DNA of 48,055 nucleotides from REEB506 sp040381035 (GTDB lineage Bacteria > Pseudomonadota > Alphaproteobacteria > Caulobacterales > Aquidulcibacteraceae). Numbering within the stretch: the first letter of the stretch is position 1; every line of letters begins with the position of its first letter. The notes beneath the pieces were generated by a model. The model was not told the origin of the DNA and made no database searches. It saw nothing but the letters and a program-made list of their open reading frames with translations. The stretch spans positions 1 to 48,055 of the forward strand of contig JBEIHY010000019.1 of the NCBI GenBank assembly GCA_040381035.1, in the 5' to 3' direction. Of this stretch, positions 25,955 to 34,958 are shown piece after piece. The position numbers and the translations under genes were made by a program.

Positions 25955-26745
25955 TGGCCGCCGACGTTCTGGAAAAAATACTCGCCTACAAGCGCGACGA
26001 GGTCAGCGCCCGCAAGGCCACCCGCCCGCTTGCCGTGCTGATGGAGGAAGCCCGCGCACAAACGCCGCCGCGCGGCTTTGCCCGCGCTCTGGAACAAACC
26101 GCCGAACGCGGATTGTCCGTGATTGCCGAAATCAAGAAGGCCAGCCCCTCGAAAGGCCTGATTCGCGCTGATTTCGATCCGCCCGCATTGGCGCGCGCCT
26201 ATCAGGTCGGCGGGGCGGCGTGCCTATCTGTACTGACGGACGGTCCGAGTTTTCACGGCAGCGATGCGGCGCTGATCACTGCACGCGCCGCGGTCTCCTT
26301 GCCGTGCCTGCGCAAAGATTTCACGCTGGACGTTTATCAGGTCGTGGAGGCTCGCAGCCTCGGCGCTGATGCCATTCTGGTGATCATGGATGCGGTTGAT
26401 GATGCGTGCGCGGCCGATCTTGTCGCCTGCGCCCATGATCTGAGGATGGACGTTCTGGTGGAATGCCATGACGCCGCCGAAATCGCGCGCGCTGTGCGCT
26501 TGCAGGCCCGCCTGATCGGCATCAACAACCGCTCGCTGCGGACATTTGAAACCCGCCTGGAAACCACCGAAGTCTTGGCCCCGCTCGTTCCGTCGGATCG
26601 GATGGTCGTCGCGGAATCGGGCATCTTCAACCATGCTGATCTGCAACGGCTTTCCGCCGCCGGCGCCCACGCATTCCTGGTCGGCGAAAGTCTGATGCGG
26701 CAAATCGATGTGGCGGCTGCCACGCGCGCCCTTCTGAACCCTTGA
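25954..26745 (+). CDS. trpC: Indole-3-glycerol-phosphate synthase
   Basis: A 263-residue TIM-barrel enzyme that cyclises the carboxyphenylamino-deoxyribulose phosphate intermediate. Motifs include the catalytic E-I-K-K-A-S-P-S-K-G near residue 51, L-R-K-D-F near residue 115, I-N-N-R-S-L-R-T-F near residue 190 and V-A-E-S-G-I near residue 216. It is a stand-alone TrpC, not fused to TrpF as in enterobacteria. The start overlaps the trpD stop by one base (TAATG). It is the last trp gene of this cluster, and lexA follows after 116 bases. Confidence 0.97.
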   Translation: MAADVLEKILAYKRDEVSARKATRPLAVLMEEARAQTPPRGFARALEQTAERGLSVIAEIKKASPSKGLIRADFDPPALARAYQVGGAACLSVLTDGPSFHGSDAALITARAAVSLPCLRKDFTLDVYQVVEARSLGADAILVIMDAVDDACAADLVACAHDLRMDVLVECHDAAEIARAVRLQARLIGINNRSLRTFETRLETTEVLAPLVPSDRMVVAESGIFNHADLQRLSAAGAHAFLVGESLMRQIDVAAATRALLNP

Positions 26746-26755
26746 CGGCATACGT

Positions 26756-26770
26756 GAACGGACATAGAAC
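26756..26770. promoter_or_regulatory. LexA/SOS box upstream of lexA
   Basis: GAAC-N7-GAAC (the reverse complement of GTTC-N7-GTTC) lies 92 bases before the lexA start. The GTTC-N7-GTTC direct repeat is the published alphaproteobacterial LexA target, so this predicts that LexA represses its own gene. The match is perfect in both half sites and the spacer is seven bases. Confidence 0.8.
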
Positions 26771-26861
26771 GGCCTGCGAAAGTTGACGCTTTGTTCGCCT
26801 CTTGAGCCGGCTTATTCACAGATAAGGCGGTTTGGCAGGAACTGGTCTGAAAGGTTTCGCG

Positions 26862-27563
26862 ATGCTGACCGCCAAGCAGAAAGAGCTGTTGCTCTATATC
26901 AATCAACGCCTGAAGGAGACCGGCGTATCGCCGTCTTTTGACGAAATGAAGGAAGCGCTGGACCTGGCCTCGAAATCAGGGATCCATCGCCTCATTACGG
27001 CCCTGGAAGAGCGCGGCTTTATTCGCCGCCTGGCGCACCGGGCGCGGGCCTTGGAAGTCTTGAAGCTGCCAGACGCCGCCGCGCCTTTGAGCGCCCGCTC
27101 CCGCGCCAGCGCGGCCGGCTTTAAGCCCAGCGTCGTCGCCAATGCCGGGGCGCCGGCGCAATCGGCCGCCAGCGAAGCCGGCTATGATATTCCAATCCTT
27201 GGCAAGATCGCGGCCGGCGTTCCGATCGAGGCGATCCAGCAAGAAGTCGCCCGCATTGCCGCTCCTGCGGACCTGTTGTCGAACGGTGAGCATTTCGCCC
27301 TGGAAGTGCGCGGCGAAAGCATGGTTGGCGCCGGCATTCTTGACGGCGACATCGTGATCCTGCAGCGGACGGAAAACGCCAATTCCGGCGATATCGTCGT
27401 TGCCCTCGTCGACAATACCGAAGCCACTTTGAAGCGCTTGCGCAAACGCGGCGGTTCGATTGCGCTGGAGGCCGCCAATCCAGAATTTGGCACAAAGATT
27501 TACGGGCCAGACCGGGTGAAGGTTCAAGGCAAGCTGGTGGCGCTGATCCGCCGCTATCCGTGA
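26862..27563 (+). CDS. lexA: LexA repressor
   Basis: SOS repressor of 233 residues. The N-terminal winged helix (L-T-A-K-Q-K-E-L-L-L-Y-I through R-G-F-I-R-R) binds DNA. The self-cleavage bond is Ala118-Gly119 in I-A-A-G-V-P. The serine-lysine pair is Ser153 (GESMVGAGI) and Lys191 (A-T-L-K-R). The linker, at about 45 residues, is longer than in E. coli LexA, as is usual in alphaproteobacteria. I place the start at the ATG at 26862 (MLTAKQ); the extra ten residues of the longer frame are not family-like. Its end overlaps the end of the comEC remnant on the opposite strand. Confidence 0.97.
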   Translation: MLTAKQKELLLYINQRLKETGVSPSFDEMKEALDLASKSGIHRLITALEERGFIRRLAHRARALEVLKLPDAAAPLSARSRASAAGFKPSVVANAGAPAQSAASEAGYDIPILGKIAAGVPIEAIQQEVARIAAPADLLSNGEHFALEVRGESMVGAGILDGDIVILQRTENANSGDIVVALVDNTEATLKRLRKRGGSIALEAANPEFGTKIYGPDRVKVQGKLVALIRRYP

Positions 27564-29263
27564 ACGCCGCGCGCCCAAGGTCTGTCATACTGCAGCGGGC
27601 GGCCGCGGCTGAGGCGCAGGCCGGCAGGTGTGTCAAACGCCGCAAACCCGCCGCGCCCGTCGGAAGCGATCACGGCTGCGCGCAGACATGATAGGCTTGG
27701 CGCAGGCTCGGGATCAACGCTGGAGACGACGACTGTGCACTGGGCGGCGTCAGACGGGGCGGGCGAGGGCGGCGCCGGGTCATGCCGCGACCAGCCGCGC
27801 GGCGGGTGCTCCATCACGACATCTGTGAGCGTGCGCCGGCCGCAGCCCTTCCCGGATTGGCACGCCATCGGCAAAGCCGGCGCGGGCGCCTGCGGGTTGC
27901 GGCCAGCCAGTTCCATCGGACGCAGACGAGTGTAATCGCTGCCCCGCTCTCGCGCGATCATGCGCCAATCAGCATCGCCCCAAATCCACACCAGCACTGT
28001 GCGAAGATCAGCCCACGCCAGAACAACCAGCCGCGGCGCAGCCATTATCAGCGCGAGCGCCGCCGCGAGCCCACAGGCGCCAGACCAGCGCACCGGCCCG
28101 CGCCAAATCATCATCCACACCGTGCCCAGCGTGACACAGGCCAACGCCACCGACGGGGCGCGCGGCAAGGGCAGGATCGCTTCAGGTCGATCCGCAAACG
28201 CCCCACCAATCGCCAGCACCAACTCCAATCCCCAGCGCATGACATTCAGCGGACCCTCAGAAAGGCCAAACGGCGCCGCCAACGCCGCCATCGTCGCAGC
28301 GGGCGCAATCACAAACGCGACGATTGGCTTAGCCGTCAGATTGACGGCCAGACCATATACCGTGAAGCGCTGGAAGTGGAACGCAACAAGCGGATCGGTC
28401 GCAAGCCCGGCGACCAGCGACGTCAGCAAGACCGCGCCAAGCGAGACCATGGTGGCCTGCAAGATTGCGAGCCGTGGGCCGGGTGTGGGCAGACGCTGAG
28501 CCTGCGCGCGCCGCGCTTCAAACAGCGCCACCAACCTCCCGGTGGCGGCAAACGACATCTGGAACCCGGCTTCGAGCACCGATCCCGGACGCAGAGCGAT
28601 GAAGACCGCGGTCGCCGCAGCCAGCCCCAGATGATCGCCGATCGATCCGCCCAAATGGCGCAAAAGGCCACGGCGGTCATCATAAACGCCCGCTCGGCCG
28701 GCACGCTAACGGCGGAAATGATCACATAACTCCCGGCCCCGATCAGCGCCACGACTGCGGCGATCTTGCGCACAAGCGCGCGCAATGCGCGCCACGCGAT
28801 CCGCGCCAGGCCGCGCCAAACCAGCCCAAAACCATACCCGCCACCAGTCTCACTTACAGCCCGGATTCGCTGATGAGATGGGCCAAACCAGAGCTCTGCA
28901 GCGGCTTGGCGCCGGCATTTGACAATAGGCTCAGATCGCCGGTGATGACGGCCGGCGCCAATCCGGCCGCCCAGGACAGCCCAATCAGCGCCGCCCAATC
29001 AGCGCCGCGTCGAGCCGCGACCGCGCCACTGCGCCACCAATGCGTCGCGTCCCAATCGCCAATGTCGGCGCCCACACAAAGCCGACGGTCCAAAGCCGCC
29101 AATCCGGACCTTGTGGTGCGCTCAGCCAAAAGGCCGCGCCGGCCTCGAACCTGATCGGTCCCCAGAGCCCTCCCGGCCCCGCCTGCGCCGCCCAGCAACC
29201 CGCCGCCGCCCGACTAGGAGACCAGCGCGGCCCCATGCTAGGAGCCCCACGTTCCTGCGCCAT
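27554..29263 (-). pseudogene. comEC: ComEC/Rec2 DNA-uptake channel, heavily broken
   Basis: Pieces of a ComEC-type competence membrane protein lie in order on the minus strand but in several frames. The N-terminal start piece is at 29263-28985. A second frame carries G-L-A-H-L-I-S-E-S-G-L at about 28889-28857, homologous to the conserved S-G-L-A-H-L-x-A-I-S-G-L-H. It ends at a TAA (28856-28854) exactly where the family has histidine, and the frame beyond the stop still reads V-A-G-M-V-L-G. A third frame (28830-28640) reads A-V-S-V-P-A-E-R-A-F-M-M-T. A fourth (28640-27554) reads G-F-Q-M-S-F-A-A-T and the remaining membrane region. Most of the N-terminal DUF4131 region is also missing. No full-length protein can be made. 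Confidence 0.88.
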
Positions 29264-29286
29264 ATGCGATTTGCGATTGCCCCCAA

Positions 29287-30756
29287 ATGACCGTTGTCAC
29301 CCGCTTTGCCCCTTCGCCAACCGGCTTCCTGCATATTGGCGGCGCCCGCACGGCTTTGTTCAATTGGCTTTATGCGCGCAGGCACGGCGGCGCCTTTCTG
29401 CTGCGCATCGAAGACACCGACCGCGCCCGCTCTACCGAGGCCGCGATCGCCGCCATTCTCGACGGGATGAGCTGGCTTGGGCTTGATGCCGACGAGCCGG
29501 CGATTTTCCAGTTCGCGCGCGCGGCCCGCCATCGCGAAGCGGCCCTGGCGATGATTGAGCGCGGCACGGCGTTTCGCTGTTATGTGACGCCGGCCGAGCT
29601 TGAGGCGCGGCGCAATGACGCGATGGCCAAGGCCCAAGCGGCGAAAGATGAAACCTTGCCAGAAGCTCTGCGCGTGCAGTTGAAGGCCGAAGCGGCGGCA
29701 GGCTTATCGGCGTTCCGTTCGCCCTATCGCGATGGCTTGAAGCCGCCGGCGCCGGATGCGCCGTTTGTGGTGCGCCTGCGCGCGCCCGATGACGGCGAGA
29801 TCGCTCATGACGATCAGGTTCAGGGCCTGGTCAGCGTTGCGGCCCGCGATATCGACGATCTCGTCTTGCTGCGCGCTGACGCCACGCCCACCTACATGCT
29901 GGCCGTGGTGGCGGACGATCATGACATGAAGGTTACGCATGTAATCCGTGGCGACGATCATCTGACCAACACGGCCCGCCAGATCCCGATCTATCGCGCA
30001 ATGGGCTGGCCTGAGCCGGTGTTTGCCCATGTGCCGATGATCCATGGCGATGACGGCGCAAAGCTCTCCAAGCGCCATGGGGCGCTCGCGGTGCAAGAGT
30101 ACCGCGCCATGGGTTATCTACCCGAAGCGCTGAACGCCTATCTGATGCGCCTGGGCTGGAGCCCCGGCCATGATGAAGTGATCGCCAAGGAAGAGGCTGT
30201 CGCGCAATTTGACCTTGCCCAGCTTGGCCGCTCGCCGTCGCGGCTCGACGCCGACAAGCTTGGCCACGTCAATGCGCATTACTTGCGCCTGGCCGATATC
30301 GCGCGGTTGAGCGCACTGGTGCGTGAAGCGGGCGACTGGGCGTTGAGCGATGATCAGGCCACGCGTCTGGCTCGCGCCATCCCGTTTGCGCGGCTGCGCG
30401 CCCAGACCATTCCACAGCTCGTCCAGCAGACCTTTTTCGCAGTGCGCGAACGCCCGTATCCGCTTGACGGCGCGGCGCAAAAGGTGATGAAGGACGAGAC
30501 GGTTTCGCGGTTGCGGCGCCTGCGCGCCGCGCTTGCCAACCAAGACGATTGGACCGACGCCGCCTTGGCGCAATTTCTTAAGGACTTTGCAGCCACAGAA
30601 GGCGTCGGGATGGGCCAGATTGGGCCGGCTCTGCGCGCTGTGTTGAGCGGCGGTGCTGCAGCGCCTGACCTGGGCCAAACCCTCGCCGCCCTCGGCCCTG
30701 CTGAGGCATTGGCGCGGATGGACGATCATGTGTCGGCGGATGGCCCGCCGGCTTGA
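29287..30756 (+). CDS. gltX: Glutamate-tRNA ligase
   Basis: Class I aminoacyl-tRNA synthetase of 489 residues that charges tRNA-Glu. The HIGH-type signature is P-S-P-T-G-F-L-H-I-G-G near residue 9, and the KMSKS-type signature is K-L-S-K-R-H-G near residue 259. Both are the forms usual in GluRS. Alphaproteobacteria often carry two GluRS-type enzymes, one of which charges tRNA-Gln, so specificity is not certain from sequence alone. It starts 23 bases after the broken comEC start on the other strand, and gltA follows after 23 bases. Confidence 0.96.
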   Translation: MTVVTRFAPSPTGFLHIGGARTALFNWLYARRHGGAFLLRIEDTDRARSTEAAIAAILDGMSWLGLDADEPAIFQFARAARHREAALAMIERGTAFRCYVTPAELEARRNDAMAKAQAAKDETLPEALRVQLKAEAAAGLSAFRSPYRDGLKPPAPDAPFVVRLRAPDDGEIAHDDQVQGLVSVAARDIDDLVLLRADATPTYMLAVVADDHDMKVTHVIRGDDHLTNTARQIPIYRAMGWPEPVFAHVPMIHGDDGAKLSKRHGALAVQEYRAMGYLPEALNAYLMRLGWSPGHDEVIAKEEAVAQFDLAQLGRSPSRLDADKLGHVNAHYLRLADIARLSALVREAGDWALSDDQATRLARAIPFARLRAQTIPQLVQQTFFAVRERPYPLDGAAQKVMKDETVSRLRRLRAALANQDDWTDAALAQFLKDFAATEGVGMGQIGPALRAVLSGGAAAPDLGQTLAALGPAEALARMDDHVSADGPPA

Positions 30757-30779
30757 GGCACTGAGGTGAGGAAGCCGTG

Positions 30780-32081
30780 ATGGAAAACAAGGTTCAACCG
30801 AAAGCGCCCGCGCAATTGAGCCTGAATGGCAAAACCGTTGATCTGCCGGTGCTTGCCGGCGTCACCGGCCCGGATGTGATCGATATCCGCAAGCTCTATG
30901 CCGAAACCGGCGCCTTCACCTATGATCCGGGCTTCACCTCCACGGCGAGCTGCGAAAGCCAGATCACCTTTATCGACGGTGACAATGGTGTGCTGCTGTA
31001 TCGCGGCTATCCGATCGAACAGCTCGCCGAAAAATCGACCTTCATCGAGGTTTGCTATTTGCTGCTCCACGGCGAATTGCCCAATGGCGGCGAGCTCAAG
31101 CAATTCAGCCATGACATCACCTATCACACCATGGTGCATGAGCAGCTGACGCGCTTCTTCCAGGGCTTCCGGCGCGATGCGCACCCGATGGCGGTAATGG
31201 TCGGCGTGGTCGGCGCTCTGGCGGCCTTTTATCACGACAGCACCGACATCGAAGACCCGGTGCAGCGGATGATCGCCAGCCATCGCCTGATCGCCAAGGT
31301 GCCGACGATCGCGGCGATGGCGTATAAGTATTCCGTCGGCCAGCCTTTCGTGTATCCGCTCAATGCCCTCGATTACACGACCAACTTCATACGCATGTGC
31401 TTTGCGGTGCCAGCCGAAGAGTACAAGCCGAACCCCGTCCTCTCGCGCGCGCTCGACAAGATCTTCATCCTGCACGCCGATCACGAACAGAACGCCTCGA
31501 CCTCGACCGTGCGGATTGCCGGCTCGTCAGGCGCCAATCCGTTCGCCTGCATCGCGTCCGGCATCGCGTGTTTGTGGGGCCCGCTGCATGGCGGCGCCAA
31601 TGAGGCCGCGCTGAACCAGCTGCACCGCATCGGCTCGGTGGACAACATCCCCGAATATATCCGCAAGGTTAAGAACCGCGAGATTCTGCTCGATGGCTTC
31701 GGCCATCGCGTTTACAAAAACTACGATCCGCGCGCCAAGGTGATGAAGCAGACCTGCGACGAAGTTCTCGCCGAACTCGGCCGCAAGGATGATCCGCTGC
31801 TGAAAGTGGCGATGGAGCTGGAAAAGATCGCGCTGAACGACGACTTCTTCGTGCAGAAGAAGCTGTATCCGAATGTCGATTTCTACAGCGGCATCGTGCT
31901 GCGCGCGCTCGGCTTCCCAACCTCGATGTTCACCGTGCTGTTTGCGCTGGCGCGCACCGTCGGCTGGATTGCGCAGTGGAAGGAAATGAGCGAAGACGCG
32001 ACCCAAAAAATCGGCCGCCCGCGCCAGATCTACACCGGCGCCGTCAAGCGCGACTTCGTGGATTTGGCGCAGCGCGGGTAA
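30780..32081 (+). CDS. gltA: Citrate synthase
   Basis: A 433-residue hexameric (type II) citrate synthase, first step of the TCA cycle. Catalytic regions are present: H-A-D-H-E-Q-N-A-S-T-S-T near residue 235, P-L-H-G-G-A-N-E-A near residue 272 and the aspartate region D-F-Y-S-G-I-V-L near residue 363. I take the ATG at 30780, immediately after an in-frame GTG at 30777. GAGG lies at a suitable distance upstream. It is probably cotranscribed with gltX. Confidence 0.97.
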   Translation: MENKVQPKAPAQLSLNGKTVDLPVLAGVTGPDVIDIRKLYAETGAFTYDPGFTSTASCESQITFIDGDNGVLLYRGYPIEQLAEKSTFIEVCYLLLHGELPNGGELKQFSHDITYHTMVHEQLTRFFQGFRRDAHPMAVMVGVVGALAAFYHDSTDIEDPVQRMIASHRLIAKVPTIAAMAYKYSVGQPFVYPLNALDYTTNFIRMCFAVPAEEYKPNPVLSRALDKIFILHADHEQNASTSTVRIAGSSGANPFACIASGIACLWGPLHGGANEAALNQLHRIGSVDNIPEYIRKVKNREILLDGFGHRVYKNYDPRAKVMKQTCDEVLAELGRKDDPLLKVAMELEKIALNDDFFVQKKLYPNVDFYSGIVLRALGFPTSMFTVLFALARTVGWIAQWKEMSEDATQKIGRPRQIYTGAVKRDFVDLAQRG

Positions 32082-32099
32082 GGCAATCACAGAAAAGTT

Positions 32100-32188
32100 G
32101 GAGCGCCGGGGCGCCGCCGCTCCGGGACGCCGCGTCGCGCGCGCCGACTTGATAGAGCCCTGGAAGGTGGGAGGGGCGCGGGCCCTCC
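32100..32188. terminator. Two GC-rich hairpins between convergent gltA and lpxB
   Basis: Two inverted repeats fill the 113-base gap: GGAGCG/CGCTCC (32100-32105 with 32118-32123) and GGAGGG/CCCTCC (32170-32175 with 32183-32188). Both genes end here facing each other, so termination is expected. Neither stem has a T-run, so simple intrinsic termination is doubtful and the hairpins may instead protect transcript ends. Confidence 0.35.
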
Positions 32189-32194
32189 GCACTT

Positions 32195-33340
32195 TCAGCG
32201 CCCAATCTGGCGCAGAACCGCCTCCGCCGCGATCTCTGCGGCGCGCGGGCCGCCTTTACCCATTCTCGCCAAAGCCTCATCTTGCGCGGCCACCTGCGCG
32301 GCGCGGGCCGCCGGGTCGCACAGCAAGGGCATCGCCACGCCCGCCACCGCCGCTGGCGTAAATTCCGTCTGGATAAACTCCGGCGCGATCTCAGCGCCAA
32401 CCGCGACATTCATCAAAGTGATGAACGGCGCATTGTAGAGAAACGCGCGCGCCAGCGCCCAGGTAATCCAGCCAAGCTTGTAGCCGACCACAACGGGTGT
32501 GCGTTGCAGCCCCACTTCGGTGGTGACGGTGCCGGAACAGGCAAGCGCCACGGTGGCGGCGGCGAAAGCGTTTTCCTTCTCGCCGTCCTCGTCGATGGCG
32601 GACACGCCGTGAGCCGCAGCGAGCGCGCGCGCCTGGTCGCGCACGGGCGCAGCCACGAGAAGGCGAAGCTCCGTACCCGGACAATCCGTACGCAGACGAT
32701 CTGCCGCCGCCATAAGGATCGGCCCGGTGCGGCGCAGCTCCGCACGGCGCGAACCGGGCAGGATCAGCGCGAAAGGCGCATCCGCCGCGATGCCATGGCG
32801 GGCGCGAAAGGAAGCGCCATCGCCAGGCGTAAAACGCGAAATCGCCGGATGGCCGCACACCGTGCAGCTCAATCCATAAGATGTGTAAAACGGAACCTCG
32901 AAATCGTGGATGCAGATCAGGTGATCGACCGTGGCGGCGAGCGTCCGCGCCCTGCCCGGCCGGCTGGCCCAGACCTGCGGGCCGATATATTTGATAAGCT
33001 TGATCTCAGGCGCGGCCGCCCGCACGCGCTGGGCAACGCGCAAGGTAAAGCCCCAGCTGTCGATCAACACTGCAGCGGCGGGCTTTTCCGCCAGGATCGC
33101 TGCGGCGGTTTGGTCGGCGCGGGCAATCACACGGGCATAAGCTTTCACGCCGTCGATCAGGCCGAGGATCGCCAGGTCATGGATGTCGAACAGGCTTTGG
33201 GCGCCGGCTTGCGCCATGCCCGGCCCGCCGACAGCGGCAAACCGCAAACCGGGGTCTTTGGCCTTGAGCGCGCCAATCAAGTCCGCGCCAAGCTGATCGC
33301 CGGAACTTTCAGCTGCAACGAGGAATATCTTGGCGCTCAT
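32195..33340 (-). CDS. lpxB: Lipid-A-disaccharide synthase
   Basis: A 381-residue GT-B glycosyltransferase that joins UDP-diacylglucosamine to lipid X to form the lipid A disaccharide. The N-terminal A-A-E-S-S-G-D-Q-L-G-A motif, the central G-H-P segment (residues about 155-160) and L-P-G-S-R-R-A-E-L near residue 197 are present. The C-terminal domain carries C-S-G-T-V-T-T-E-V. It is the last gene of the long minus-strand operon and overlaps lpxI by four bases. Confidence 0.95.
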   Translation of the reverse strand: MSAKIFLVAAESSGDQLGADLIGALKAKDPGLRFAAVGGPGMAQAGAQSLFDIHDLAILGLIDGVKAYARVIARADQTAAAILAEKPAAAVLIDSWGFTLRVAQRVRAAAPEIKLIKYIGPQVWASRPGRARTLAATVDHLICIHDFEVPFYTSYGLSCTVCGHPAISRFTPGDGASFRARHGIAADAPFALILPGSRRAELRRTGPILMAAADRLRTDCPGTELRLLVAAPVRDQARALAAAHGVSAIDEDGEKENAFAAATVALACSGTVTTEVGLQRTPVVVGYKLGWITWALARAFLYNAPFITLMNVAVGAEIAPEFIQTEFTPAAVAGVAMPLLCDPAARAAQVAAQDEALARMGKGGPRAAEIAAEAVLRQIGR

Positions 33341-34167
33341 ACCCCGACCACAAACAAGCCCTGGGCTTGCGCGGCCGCGATGACGGCGGGGCGATCAAGG
33401 ATCAGGCTGGCACCGGCCTCTACCGCAACGCCAGCGAGCCCCGCGCGCGCCGCGCCAGCGATCGTCTCAACGCCAATCACCGGCATATCCACGCGGCGGT
33501 CCTGGATCGGCTTGGCGCGTTTCACCAAAACGCCGCGCCGCGCGGCCGTGGTTCCGCGCCCGGCTTCGGGCAGCTCGGCCACGCGCCGCAACATCGCATC
33601 GGTGCCTTCTGCCGCTTCCAAAGCCAGCACAAAGCCGTCGCACACCACACAACCTTGCGCGATATCGAAGCGGCCCAGTTCAGCGGCCACGTCCATGCCC
33701 TTGGCGATGTCGGCCTCGACGTTGGCGTCTGGCGCAGCGCCTGCCAGAACGCCTCTCGGCGCCAGCAAATCGCCCGCAATCGCATCCGCGCCGATCACTG
33801 CAAATCCTTCGCGTTCGCATTCTTCAACGATCACGCGAAGGATTGCGTCATCGCCTTTCTTTGCGGCGGCGAGCACGCGCGGCAGCATCAAGGCGGCGCG
33901 GGCGTCGAGCTTGAGGGTCGCGAAATCTGGCCGCTTGACCATGCCAACAAGCGCCACAGCCTCCACGCCCGCCGCTTTCAGCGCCTTGAAGCGGGCGCCC
34001 ATTTCGCCCAAGCCAAACTCCGCGCCTGGATGTTCCTGCAATGCCCTCTCCGCCATGCCAGCAATGCGGGCGATGAAATAGGGCCGGCCGGTCAATCGGC
34101 ATGCTTCCGCCAGCCGCACCGGCAAAGCCCCACCGCCAGCGATGACGCCAACCTTCTGCGCGCTCAT
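33337..34167 (-). CDS. lpxI: UDP-2,3-diacylglucosamine diphosphatase, LpxI type
   Basis: A 276-residue protein matching LpxI (formerly DUF1009), which makes lipid X from UDP-2,3-diacylglucosamine. It begins V-G-V-I-A-G-G-G-A-L-P and contains V-G-M-V-K-R-P-D-F and G-D-D-A-I-L-R, where the family has its essential aspartate. It replaces the unrelated LpxH of E. coli at this step, which is typical for alphaproteobacteria. It sits between lpxA and lpxB with four-base overlaps on both sides, exactly where the pathway predicts. Confidence 0.94.
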   Translation of the reverse strand: MSAQKVGVIAGGGALPVRLAEACRLTGRPYFIARIAGMAERALQEHPGAEFGLGEMGARFKALKAAGVEAVALVGMVKRPDFATLKLDARAALMLPRVLAAAKKGDDAILRVIVEECEREGFAVIGADAIAGDLLAPRGVLAGAAPDANVEADIAKGMDVAAELGRFDIAQGCVVCDGFVLALEAAEGTDAMLRRVAELPEAGRGTTAARRGVLVKRAKPIQDRRVDMPVIGVETIAGAARAGLAGVAVEAGASLILDRPAVIAAAQAQGLFVVGV

Positions 34168-34958
34168 GATTTCGCTGGCCGGCAGATCGGGCGTTTGCTG
34201 TCGGCCTGGATGAAGGCGAGGATTTCCTGCATTTCGGCAAGGTCAACATAGTCGTGGACGGCTTGGGCGACGCGCTCCTGAAATGTGCCTTTGCCGTTAA
34301 ACAGGCCGTTTACGCCAGCGCGCAGGCGCAAGAGTTGCTGCTTGGAGTAGCCGCGCCGCTTTAGGCCAATCACATTGAGCCCGCCAAGATGGGCGTGATT
34401 GCCGAACACCGAGCCATAGGGAATGACGTCTTCGACAACCGCGGCCAGCCCACCGACAAAGGCCCCGCGCCCGATGCGGCCAAACTGGTGCATCGCCGAC
34501 AGCCCGCCCATAATGACGAAATCGTCCGCCACCACATGCCCGCCGAGTGTTGCGCCATGGGCCAGTGTGACCTTGTTGCCAACAATGCAATCATGCGCGA
34601 CATGGCTTTGCGCCATCAGGAAATTGTCATCGCCAACGCGTGTTTCGTTGCGCCCGCGCACCGTGCCGCGATGCAGGCTGGCGTGTTCGCGGATGGTATT
34701 GCGATCGCCGACGATCAGGCGGGTGGGTTCACCCTTATAGGAGGTGTCCTGGGCTGGGGTTCCGAGCACGGCGTAGGGATAAATCACATTGTCGGCGCCG
34801 AGCGTCACGCAGCGCTCGATGAACACATGCGCGATCAGCCGCGTTCTGGCGCCGATAATGACATCAGGGCCGATCATGCAATATGGCCCGATCTCCACAT
34901 CCCCGCCAAGGATCACCGTCGGATCGACCATCGCGGTGGCGTGCACGCGCGCACTCAC
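34164..34958 (-). CDS. lpxA: UDP-N-acetylglucosamine acyltransferase
   Basis: First enzyme of lipid A synthesis: it adds a 3-hydroxyacyl chain from acyl-ACP to UDP-GlcNAc. The 264-residue protein is a left-handed beta helix of hexapeptide repeats (I-G-P-Y-C-M, I-G-P-D-V-I and so on). By alignment with the E. coli enzyme, the catalytic histidine is His122 in H-V-A-H-D-C. The start is GTG at 34958, overlapping the fabZ stop as GTGA. No ATG gives a better start. Confidence 0.95.
   Translation of the reverse strand: MSARVHATAMVDPTVILGGDVEIGPYCMIGPDVIIGARTRLIAHVFIERCVTLGADNVIYPYAVLGTPAQDTSYKGEPTRLIVGDRNTIREHASLHRGTVRGRNETRVGDDNFLMAQSHVAHDCIVGNKVTLAHGATLGGHVVADDFVIMGGLSAMHQFGRIGRGAFVGGLAAVVEDVIPYGSVFGNHAHLGGLNVIGLKRRGYSKQQLLRLRAGVNGLFNGKGTFQERVAQAVHDYVDLAEMQEILAFIQADSKRPICRPAKS

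Noticed and set aside
32282..34081. A 599-codon plus-strand open frame
   Set aside because: It is antisense to lpxB and lpxI. It has no recognisable domain and ends in low-complexity Ser/Ala/Pro sequence.
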